Part shown: positions 36,324-43,547 of the stretch, in pieces
Layout: every line of letters starts with the position of its first letter
Position numbering within the stretch: the stretch's first letter is position 1
Origin: JADLHS01 sp964553795
GTDB lineage: Bacteria; Verrucomicrobiota; Verrucomicrobiia; Limisphaerales; JADLHS01
Direction of reading: 5' to 3'
DNA length: 64,000 bases
Assembly (NCBI GenBank): GCA_964553795.1
Contig: CAZKMR010000001.1
Coordinates: forward strand, 1-64,000
Notes under the pieces: model-generated
What the model was told of the DNA's origin: nothing
What the model saw: only the letters and a program-made list of their open reading frames with translations
Databases searched by the model: none
Program-made: the position numbers and the translations under genes

Positions 36324-37298
36324 ATGAACGGCAATTCTCAGAGCACGGTCGCGCCGCTGGAATTACGCAATGTTGCCAAGCGCTTCGGTGATTTTCGCGC
36401 GGTGGATGACGTGAGTTTCACGCTGCCGGCAGGTTCAATCTACGGTTTTCTCGGCCCCAACGGCGCAGGCAAAACCACGACGATTCGGATGATTCTCGAA
36501 ATCATCCGACCCACGAGCGGCAGCATCACGGTGTTGGGCGAATCTTCGGCGCTGAAAGTGCGCCACCGCATCGGTTACTTGCCGGAGGAAAAGGGGCTCT
36601 ACAAAAAAATGAAGTGTTGGTCGGTGATCGCCTATTTCGCGACATTGAAAGGGATGAACCGTGGCGCGGCGAAACGACGCGCCTTCGAATTGTTGGAGCG
36701 TTACGGTCTGAAAGATTTCGCCAACAGCCCGACCGAAGCGCTTTCCAAAGGCATGGGCCAAAAAGTGCAGGTGCTGGCGTCCATCGCGCATGATCCGGAG
36801 TTTGTGATTCTCGATGAACCGTTCTCCGGTCTCGATCCAGTGAACCAACAAGTGATGGAAGAAATCATTCGCGACATGGCGAAGCGCGGGCGCACTGTGC
36901 TGTTTTCCACGCATGTCATGCAGCACGCGGAACGGTTGTGCGATCGCATTTTGTTGCTCGCACGGGGGCGCAAGATTTTTGATGGCACGATTGGGGAAGC
37001 GAAGCAAACGATTCCGCGCCGCGTGCGCATCGAAACTGAAGATGACATCGCGCCGTTGCGGGAGTTGAGCGAGGTGGTGGCCACCAACGAAACGCCACCA
37101 CTCAATGGTCACGCGACGGCGGGCGCGAGCAAGCATTGGGAACTGGAGTTGCGCGAGAGCGCCGATCCGCAGGGTATTTTGCAAACGTGTTTTTCGCGCG
37201 GCATCCGCTTGCGCAGTTTCAACCAAACCGATCCCACGTTGCATGAAGTGTTCGTGCGACTTGTCGGGCCGGAAGCGAAGGAGGCGTCGTTCCGATGA
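36324..37298 (+). CDS. ABC transporter ATP-binding protein (NatA/ABC-2 type)
   Basis: 324 residues with Walker A GPNGAGKTT (about 42-50), Q-loop region, signature LSKGMGQKVQ (an ABC-2 exporter form of LSGGQ), Walker B FVILDEPFSGLDP and switch His in LFSTHVMQHAE. The C-terminal roughly 100 residues match the DUF4162-like tail of NatA-type subunits. It powers the partner permease, whose start overlaps this stop (ATGA at 37295-37298). Sodium, drug or other substrate cannot be assigned. Confidence 0.93.
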   Translation: MNGNSQSTVAPLELRNVAKRFGDFRAVDDVSFTLPAGSIYGFLGPNGAGKTTTIRMILEIIRPTSGSITVLGESSALKVRHRIGYLPEEKGLYKKMKCWSVIAYFATLKGMNRGAAKRRAFELLERYGLKDFANSPTEALSKGMGQKVQVLASIAHDPEFVILDEPFSGLDPVNQQVMEEIIRDMAKRGRTVLFSTHVMQHAERLCDRILLLARGRKIFDGTIGEAKQTIPRRVRIETEDDIAPLRELSEVVATNETPPLNGHATAGASKHWELELRESADPQGILQTCFSRGIRLRSFNQTDPTLHEVFVRLVGPEAKEASFR

Positions 37299-38818
37299 AA
37301 TACGCCTTTCTCGTCGCCTGGCGCGAATACGTTGAGAACGCCAAGACCAAAGGCTTCTGGCTCGGCCTGTTCGTCGTGCCGATCATCATTTTCGGAACGA
37401 TTCAAGTGCCGATCTGGTTGCAGAAGAAAGGCACGCCAACGCGCTATTACGTGCTGGTGGATCAATCGAAGTCGCTCGGATCAGTCATCGAGACGAAGAT
37501 TGAAACTGCCTATCAGCGGCGCGTGTATAACGAGCTGAATGATTACGCGCGCAAGAATTCCACCGCCGCTGGCGAGGCGGGAAAATTCAATCCACCTTCG
37601 TTCGAGGATTATAAGGAGGGTGGCGAAACCGTATTTCTCGAAAAGTTACAAACGCATTTACGCCCCGGTTCGCCGCCCTTCAAAGCACCGCGGCGAGATT
37701 TTCAACAAGCGGCGTTGCCTTCAGGCGTGAATGCCGAAGCAGACTTGGAAACCGTGGCCGAGCAATTGCGCCCATATTTGCGCGGCGAGAAACGCATCAA
37801 ATTGGACGATCAATCTGTGCCGTTGACGGCGGCGATTTTGATTCCGGCGGACATTGCAGATCAGGTCGTGCGACCTGGAAAAAAGCGCGATAAAGAGGCG
37901 ACCGGAATTGAGTATTGGTCAGGCAATCTCGCCGACACCAAGTTGCGGGAAGACGTCGAGCAGGCGGTGAATGCGGAGATTCGGCAGCGTGAATATGCGT
38001 TGCGCGGTCTCGATGCAAAGGCGATTCGCGAGGTGGAGCAGACTTACGCGCCGATCGCGAGTTTGAATCCGAAGAAAGAGGCCGGGCAGGAAGCCGTCAA
38101 AGGCGTGGACGTCATCAAACAATGGGCGCCGAGTGCGTTCGTTTATCTGCTGTGGATTTCCATTTTCGCCATCGCGCAAATGCTCCTCACGAACATCATC
38201 GAGGAAAAATCGAATCGCATCATCGAGGTGCTGTTGTCATCAGTGACGCCGGGCGAGTTGATGATGGGAAAATTATTTGGTATCGCGGCAGTGGGATTGA
38301 CGATGGTGGGATCGTGGATTTTCGCGCTGGTCGCGATTCTGACATGGAAAGCGGGGACGGCGTCGTCGGTGCCCGGACAGTTACTTCAAGTGGTGCAATC
38401 GTCGAATCTCGTTCCGATGTTCGTGGTTTACTTCATCTTCGGATTCTTCATTTACGCGGCTTCAATTCTCGCGCTCGGCAGCGTCTGCAATACTCTAAAA
38501 GAATCGCAGAGTTACATGGCGATCATCACGATGGTCATGATGGTGCCGCTCATGACGATGACCTTTATCCCGAAAGATCCCAATGGCGTGGTCGCGCGGA
38601 CGCTCTCGTGGATTCCGCTCTACACGCCGTTCATCATGATGAATCGCGTGATGGCTGATCCACCGTGGGTGGACATCATAGGCACGAGTCTGTTGTTAAT
38701 CGTAACGGCTGGGCTGGCGCTGTGGATGGCGGGAAAAGTTTTTCGCATCGGCATTCTGCGCACGGGGCAACCGCCGAAGTTGCTCGAAATGTTGCGGTGG
38801 GTGCGGCGGAAGCCGTGA
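37295..38818 (+). CDS. ABC-2 family transporter permease (NatB-like)
   Basis: 507 residues. One N-terminal TM helix (about 20-40, FWLGLFVVPIIIFGTIQVP) precedes a roughly 230-residue extracytoplasmic domain, then five to six helices (from about 275) with LLTNIIEEKSNRIIEVLLSSVTP, the conserved cytoplasmic block of NatB/ABC-2 permeases (NxIxEEKxxRxxExLLxS). Translationally coupled to the ATPase gene by a 4-base overlap. Exporter function is secure at family level; substrate unknown. Confidence 0.92.
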   Translation: MKYAFLVAWREYVENAKTKGFWLGLFVVPIIIFGTIQVPIWLQKKGTPTRYYVLVDQSKSLGSVIETKIETAYQRRVYNELNDYARKNSTAAGEAGKFNPPSFEDYKEGGETVFLEKLQTHLRPGSPPFKAPRRDFQQAALPSGVNAEADLETVAEQLRPYLRGEKRIKLDDQSVPLTAAILIPADIADQVVRPGKKRDKEATGIEYWSGNLADTKLREDVEQAVNAEIRQREYALRGLDAKAIREVEQTYAPIASLNPKKEAGQEAVKGVDVIKQWAPSAFVYLLWISIFAIAQMLLTNIIEEKSNRIIEVLLSSVTPGELMMGKLFGIAAVGLTMVGSWIFALVAILTWKAGTASSVPGQLLQVVQSSNLVPMFVVYFIFGFFIYAASILALGSVCNTLKESQSYMAIITMVMMVPLMTMTFIPKDPNGVVARTLSWIPLYTPFIMMNRVMADPPWVDIIGTSLLLIVTAGLALWMAGKVFRIGILRTGQPPKLLEMLRWVRRKP

Positions 38819-38854
38819 TTGGCGTGTAGCGGCGGGCATCTTGTCTGCCGTAGA

Positions 38855-38988
38855 GCCGGGCTTCGAGCCCGGCGGTTAAAACGAAATCACGACGGTAGCG
38901 GTCAAAGAACGCGGAAGTTATCGGTCAATCGGTCGTCTATTCCGGGCGGCAAGATGCCGCCCTCTACGTCAGGCGCGGACGCCTGACG
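38855..38988. repeat. Cluster of three perfect palindromes in an intergenic region
   Basis: Within the 231-base gap, three hairpins occur: arms 38855-38862/38866-38873, 38944-38950/38956-38962 and 38967-38975/38980-38988, all perfect. A GCATCTTG element near 38836 is echoed as CAAGATGC inside the second hairpin, so the block as a whole is also loosely palindromic. The first could end the permease transcript. The pattern is that of dispersed REP-type elements. Confidence 0.75.
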
Positions 38989-39049
38989 CTACTTCGCATC
39001 GCCAGAATTTGCGCTTTTGCTGGGGCGCGGAAAACTTATCCTCGCGGCG

Positions 39050-39844
39050 ATGAATCCTGTTGCTCTGATCACCGGCGCGTCGCGTGGCATCGGTCGTGGT
39101 ATCGCGCTGGAATTGGCCAAGCTCGGCTACGATCTCGTGATCAATTACGCCGGCAACGCTGAAGCCGCGCAAAAGACGGCAGGGGATTGTGTCACAGTTG
39201 CAAGCGAAGCAGGAAAAACCATTCGTGCCGAGATCTGTCAGGCGGATATTTCGGAGAGCGCCGACCGGCAGAAACTGATTTCATTCACGCGCGAGAAGTT
39301 CAATCGTCTTGATCTGCTGGTAAACAATGCCGGCGTCGCACCGAACGTGCGCGCAGATATCCTGGAAGCGGGCGAGGAAAGCTTCGACCGCCTCATTGCC
39401 ATCAACGTCAAAGGCCCGTATTTCCTCACGCAACTCGCCGCGAAGTGGATGGTTGAAGAAACGCGGAGTGCGGAGTGCGGAGTGCGGAAACCAAAAATTG
39501 TGACAGTGAGTTCTATTTCCGCTTACACCGCTTCAACAAATCGCGGCGATTACTGTGTAAGCAAAGCGGCGCTCTCGATGTTGACGCCGTTGTTTGCGGC
39601 GCGGCTTGCGGAGTACGGCATCAATGTTTACGAAATTCGTCCGGGAGTTATCGCCACAGACATGACCGGCGCGGTGAAGGAGAAGTATGACAAACTCATC
39701 GCCGAAGGAATGACGCCGATTCAACGCTGGGGCACGCCCGAAGACATCGGTCGCGCCGTGGCAGCGATTGCGAGCGACGCGTTTCCGTTTAGTACGGGTG
39801 AAGTCATCAACGTGGACGGCGGATTTCATTTAAAAAGATTGTAG
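39050..39844 (+). CDS. Short-chain dehydrogenase/reductase (FabG-like)
   Basis: 264 residues with Rossmann motif TGASRGIGRG (about 8-17), NNAG (NAGVAP), and catalytic Ser (TVSSISAYTAS), Tyr and Lys (YCVSKAA), then the RPGVIATDM and GEVINVDGGF blocks of classical SDRs. It reduces a keto group with NAD(P)H; in this locus a sugar or uronate substrate is plausible, but 3-oxoacyl-ACP cannot be excluded. Just before strand 5 it carries extra residues (TRSAECGVRK) encoded by a 7-base microsatellite (39463-39488). Its stop codon lies within the left arm of an intergenic inverted repeat. Confidence 0.88.
   Translation: MNPVALITGASRGIGRGIALELAKLGYDLVINYAGNAEAAQKTAGDCVTVASEAGKTIRAEICQADISESADRQKLISFTREKFNRLDLLVNNAGVAPNVRADILEAGEESFDRLIAINVKGPYFLTQLAAKWMVEETRSAECGVRKPKIVTVSSISAYTASTNRGDYCVSKAALSMLTPLFAARLAEYGINVYEIRPGVIATDMTGAVKEKYDKLIAEGMTPIQRWGTPEDIGRAVAAIASDAFPFSTGEVINVDGGFHLKRL
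39463..39488 (+). repeat. Heptanucleotide microsatellite inside the SDR gene
   Basis: The unit GCGGAGT occurs three full times plus five bases. Three units total 21 bases, so the frame is kept; gain or loss of one unit would shift it. Confidence 0.9.
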
Positions 39845-39924
39845 GAGACGACGTAAGGAGTCTCTAACTCGACCGAATCGCGCAGAAAACTGATTGATTT
39901 GAGACTCGTCACCTCGTCTCCTAC
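39841..39924. repeat. 84-bp intergenic inverted-repeat element
   Basis: A 24-base left arm (39841-39864) matches the reverse complement of the right arm (39901-39924) at 21 of 24 positions, with a 36-base spacer. The SDR stop codon is within the left arm and the GH88 ATG is eight bases after the right arm. The right-arm sequence recurs identically at 43508-43531. Confidence 0.9.
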
Positions 39925-39932
39925 CAAAAAAC

Positions 39933-41447
39933 ATGGCCACAAAAATCGACACCAAACTCACGCCCCAAAAACTCCTGCCGCAAATCGAACGCGTGTTCGA
40001 GTTGTCCGGGCAAAAAATCCTGAGCATCGAAAAATCCTGGAAACCGGCGCAGGGCACGCCGGTGTTCACAGTGAAGGGTAAATACACGTCGCGCGGCTGG
40101 ACGGAGTGGACGCAGGGTTTTCAATACGGTTCGGCTTTGCTGCAGTTCGATGCGATGGGCGACGAGCGGTTTCTCGAAATCGGCAAGCGCGGCACGGTGA
40201 AATACATGGCATCGCACGTGTCGCACATCGGCGTGCATGATCATGGATTCAACAATGTTTCGACGTACGGCAATTTGCTGCGCTTGATGCGCGAGGGGAA
40301 GATTCCGCAGAACGACGAGGAACAGAATTTCTACGAAATCGCGCTCAAGGTCAGCGGCGCGGTGCAGGCGTCGCGCTGGACGAAACTCGCGGATGGCACG
40401 GGGTTCATTCACAGCTTCAACGGGCCGCACTCGCTGTTCGTGGATACGATTCGCTCGTGTCGTGCGCTGGCGGTGGCGCATCAACTCGGCCACGTGCTGA
40501 TGGGCGAGCAGGACGCGAAGATTTCGTTGCTGCAACGAGTCGTCGAACACGCCCTGAACACGGCGCGCTACAACGTTTACTATGGCGAAGGGCGCGACGC
40601 TTACGATGTGCGCGGTCGCACGGCGCATGAAGCGGTGTTCAATACGGCGAGTGGGGTGTTTCGGTGCCCGAACTCGCAGCAGGGTTATTCGCCGTTCAGC
40701 ACCTGGACGCGCGGGTTGGCGTGGGCGATTTGTGGTTTTGCGGAGCAATTAGAGTTCATCCGCTTCATTCCTTGGCAAGAGCTTGAATTAGCCTCGTCGA
40801 AAAATCGGTGGCTACGAGACTATCGCTCGTTAAGCGATAAGCAAAAACTTCAACTCACACCTAAATTCGAATCTACTATTCGTAGATTGGCTACTGAGCC
40901 CGCAGCTAAAGCTTTGAAGGCGTTCCAAACTGCCGCAATTTCTGCAGCAGACTTCTACCTCGAAAATTCCTGTGCCGATGGCGTGCCGATGTGGGACACG
41001 GGCGCGCCGAATCTGCATCGCCTGCCCGTGAATTATCTCAAGAAAGCATCCGATCCGTACAACAAGTTTGAACCGGTGGACGGGTCGGCGGCGGCGATTG
41101 CGGCGCAGGGCTTGATCCGGTTGGGCAATTATTTAGGAAGCAATTCGAGGACGAGGACGAGAACGAAGGACGAGGACGATGGAAAGCGCTACAAACAGGC
41201 CGGGCTTACGATTGCGCGCACGTTGTTCAGCGAGCCCTGTCTTTCCACTGATCCGAAACATCAAGGTCTGTTGCTGCACTCGGTTTATCATCGGCCGAAC
41301 GGCTGGGATTACATCGCGCCGGGGCAAAGCGTGCCAAATGGCGAAAGCTCGATGTGGGGCGATTATCATTTGCGTGAACTGGCTCTCCTCATTCTCCGCG
41401 AAGCGCGTGGTGAGCATTATCTGACGTTCTTTGATTCGACGAAATGA
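39933..41447 (+). CDS. Glycoside hydrolase family 88-like (unsaturated uronyl hydrolase)
   Basis: 504 residues with an (alpha/alpha)6-type layout and GH88 landmarks: HDHGFNNVSTYG (first Asp), SLFVDTIRSC (second Asp), FSTWTRGLAWAICGFAEQ and MWDTGAP, with a C-terminal SSMWGDYHLRELAL. The family removes unsaturated uronic acids produced by polysaccharide lyases. No signal peptide, so probably cytoplasmic. Two regions look inserted: about residues 277-330 (40760-40920, lower GC, with hairpins 40821-40839 and 40870-40888), and a repetitive SNSRTRTRTKDEDDG at 41142-41185. The neighbours support pectin-fragment catabolism. Confidence 0.82.
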   Translation: MATKIDTKLTPQKLLPQIERVFELSGQKILSIEKSWKPAQGTPVFTVKGKYTSRGWTEWTQGFQYGSALLQFDAMGDERFLEIGKRGTVKYMASHVSHIGVHDHGFNNVSTYGNLLRLMREGKIPQNDEEQNFYEIALKVSGAVQASRWTKLADGTGFIHSFNGPHSLFVDTIRSCRALAVAHQLGHVLMGEQDAKISLLQRVVEHALNTARYNVYYGEGRDAYDVRGRTAHEAVFNTASGVFRCPNSQQGYSPFSTWTRGLAWAICGFAEQLEFIRFIPWQELELASSKNRWLRDYRSLSDKQKLQLTPKFESTIRRLATEPAAKALKAFQTAAISAADFYLENSCADGVPMWDTGAPNLHRLPVNYLKKASDPYNKFEPVDGSAAAIAAQGLIRLGNYLGSNSRTRTRTKDEDDGKRYKQAGLTIARTLFSEPCLSTDPKHQGLLLHSVYHRPNGWDYIAPGQSVPNGESSMWGDYHLRELALLILREARGEHYLTFFDSTK

Positions 41448-41448
41448 A

Positions 41449-41630
41449 ACGCGAAGGCGCAAAGACGCGAAGACACAGCAAGTCTTGCTGCCATCCAGGA
41501 ACGCCAACGGCGTTCACTGCAAGAGCGGAGCGTGGCTCTATGAGCCGCAGCACGTCTCTTTGCAAATCGGGCCGCTGCGGGTCACAGACCCGCGCTCCGT
41601 TTTCGGGAACGCGTCTTTGCGTTAAATCGC
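41449..41630. repeat. Composite repeat block at the start of the acetylesterase reading frame
   Basis: Positions 41449-41478 carry a CGCRAAGRCGC-like quasi-repeat. Two 25-base palindromic units at about 41526-41550 and 41569-41593 are reverse complements of each other at about 21 of 25 positions, each also with internal dyad symmetry. The block spans the apparent N-terminal coding part of the next gene. Confidence 0.65.
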
Positions 41631-42412
41631 TCCGCCTTGGTGTGGCGCTTCTGGTTTTCGCGCTGATTACCGGTTCAGCATTGTCGCAAAGCAATCCCGT
41701 GACGCTTCACATGATCGGGGACTCAACCATGGCGAATAAACCGGTCATTCCAGCGAATCCGGAACGCGGTTGGGGGCAGATGCTGCAGATGTATTTCAAA
41801 GATTCGCTCCGCGTGGAAAATTACGCGCAAAACGGTCGCAGCACGAAGAGCTTCATCAACGAAGGTCGTTGGGACAAGGTTGTCGCTGCAATCCAACCGG
41901 GTGATTTCGTCATCATTCAATTTGGGCACAACGATGAGAAAACGAACAACGTCAAAGTCGGGACGGCGCCCTTTGGCGAGTTCTCGGAAAATCTGACGCG
42001 CTTCATTCGCGAGTCGCGTGAGCGTCAGGCCACGCCGATTTTGGCGACGCCGGTGGCACGACGGAAGTTTGACGAGACTGGCACGCTAACGAACTCACAC
42101 GGCGTTTATCCGGGAGCCGTGCGAAAGGTGGCGGCAGCGGAAAAAGTTCCCTTGCTGGAGCTGACCCTTGCGACCGAGAAACTGTTGCAACAACTCGGGC
42201 CGGAAAGTTCCAAGCGCTTGTTTGATTGGATTCCCGCCGGTGAATTTGCAGCTCGCCCCGATGGGCTGGAAGACGACACGCATTTCAACGCTTACGGCGC
42301 GAGCCGGGTTTGCGATCTGGCGGTGATCGAGATCGAAGTCAAAATTCCCGAGTTGGCGGCGCATTTGAATCGAAAATCTCCTGCCAAAAGCGCGGCAACA
42401 ATCGAGCGTTAA
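41540..42412 (+). CDS. Rhamnogalacturonan acetylesterase-like GDSL/SGNH hydrolase, secreted
   Basis: SGNH esterase with block I IGDSTMANKP (Ser nucleophile), block II NGRSTKSF, block III QFGHNDEK and block V DDTHFNAYGA with the Asp-x-x-His pair; spacing matches rhamnogalacturonan acetylesterases, which remove acetyl groups from pectin backbones. A signal peptide core (LGVALLVFALITGSALSQ) precedes the domain, but no start codon lies just upstream of it. The nearest in-frame ATGs are 41540 and 41444, both within repeat sequence, so the N-terminus appears to have been extended by repeat insertion. I report 41540. Confidence 0.82.
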   Translation: MSRSTSLCKSGRCGSQTRAPFSGTRLCVKSLRLGVALLVFALITGSALSQSNPVTLHMIGDSTMANKPVIPANPERGWGQMLQMYFKDSLRVENYAQNGRSTKSFINEGRWDKVVAAIQPGDFVIIQFGHNDEKTNNVKVGTAPFGEFSENLTRFIRESRERQATPILATPVARRKFDETGTLTNSHGVYPGAVRKVAAAEKVPLLELTLATEKLLQQLGPESSKRLFDWIPAGEFAARPDGLEDDTHFNAYGASRVCDLAVIEIEVKIPELAAHLNRKSPAKSAATIER

Positions 42413-42433
42413 TTGAAAAACAACAAGCAGCCC

Positions 42434-43504
42434 ATGAACTCAACAAAGACTTCATCCGCCGGAAGCATCAACCGCCGCAATTTTCTAGGCGCGACCACCA
42501 CACTGGTTGCCGGTGCGCTGGCCGCTCCGAGTCTTGCGGCGGATCGCGACTGGAGCGGCCAACGACCGGTGCGTTATCCCGATCCCGACATCATTTCGCT
42601 CGATCCGCGCTTCAACAAATACAAGCTGGGCAACACGCCGATCCAACGACTGCATACGGGCATGTTGTGGGCGGAAGGTCCGGCGTGGAATGGCGTCGGT
42701 CGTTATCTGATGTGGAGCGATATTCCCAACAACGTGCAATTGCGCCGGCTGGACGAAGATGGTCACGTGAGCACGTTTCGCAATCCGGCGGGAAACAGCA
42801 ACGGCAACACGTTCGATTTCGAGGGACGACAAATCAGTTGCGAGCACGGGAATCGTCGCGTGGTGCGCTATGAACCCAACGGCGGCATCACCGTGTTGGC
42901 GGAAAAGTGGAACGGCAAACCACTCAACGCGCCGAACGATGTGGTGGTGCATCCGGATGGCGGGATCTGGTTCACCGATCCCGGCTACGGCAGCATGATG
43001 AATTACGAAGGCAACAAAGGCGCGTTGGAAATCAAAGAAGCTGTTTATCGCATTGACCCCAAGACTGCGAAAATGGAATTGGTCACGGATGAATTGAGCA
43101 AGCCGAACGGACTCTGTTTTTCGCCGGACTACCAAAAGCTCTACATCGCGGATACGGGTGCGGAGGCGCCGAAGCCGATTCAGGTTTTTGATGTGGTGGA
43201 CGGCGTGAAGCTCAGCAAGGGTCGCCGCTTTTGCGCGATGGATTACAACGGCAAGAACGGCGGTGCGGACGGAATTCGCGCGGACGTTGATGGCAACATC
43301 TGGGCGAGCGCGGGCTGGGCGGGCGAAGGTTACGATGGCGTGCATGTGTTTGCGCCGGACGGCAAACGCATTGGTGTGATTCTGTTGCCGGAAATTTGCT
43401 CGAACGTGTGCTTCGGTGGCGCGAAGCGGAATCGCCTGTTCATGACGGCGAGCCAGTCGCTCTACGCGGTGTATGTCGAGACGCAAGGAGCGCATATTTG
43501 CTGA
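42434..43504 (+). CDS. SMP-30/gluconolactonase family protein with Tat-like signal
   Basis: 356 residues. The N-terminus has a twin-arginine pattern (NRRNFLGATTTLVAGALAA), suggesting folded export. The six-bladed propeller shows family metal-site blocks: WAEGPAWNG (Glu), LNAPNDVVVHPDGGIWFTDP (Asn), LSKPNGLCFSPD and GADGIRADVDGNIW (Asp). The family hydrolyses sugar lactones such as gluconolactone. I use the ATG at 42434; a TTG at 42413 overlaps the previous stop. Within the locus it could open aldonolactones formed from pectin sugars (inference). Confidence 0.88.
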   Translation: MNSTKTSSAGSINRRNFLGATTTLVAGALAAPSLAADRDWSGQRPVRYPDPDIISLDPRFNKYKLGNTPIQRLHTGMLWAEGPAWNGVGRYLMWSDIPNNVQLRRLDEDGHVSTFRNPAGNSNGNTFDFEGRQISCEHGNRRVVRYEPNGGITVLAEKWNGKPLNAPNDVVVHPDGGIWFTDPGYGSMMNYEGNKGALEIKEAVYRIDPKTAKMELVTDELSKPNGLCFSPDYQKLYIADTGAEAPKPIQVFDVVDGVKLSKGRRFCAMDYNGKNGGADGIRADVDGNIWASAGWAGEGYDGVHVFAPDGKRIGVILLPEICSNVCFGGAKRNRLFMTASQSLYAVYVETQGAHIC

Positions 43505-43507
43505 ATC

Positions 43508-43531
43508 GAGACTCGTCACCTCGTCTCCTAC
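43508..43531 (+). repeat. Solitary half-copy of the 84-bp element
   Basis: Identical over 24 bases to the right arm at 39901-39924. It lies four bases after the lactonase stop and 16 bases before the next start codon; no opposing left arm is present. Confidence 0.88.
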
Positions 43532-43547
43532 AAATGGAAATCAATTT

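Noticed and set aside
36435..37244. 269-codon minus-strand open frame
   Set aside because: Antisense shadow of the ABC ATPase gene; no recognisable domain.
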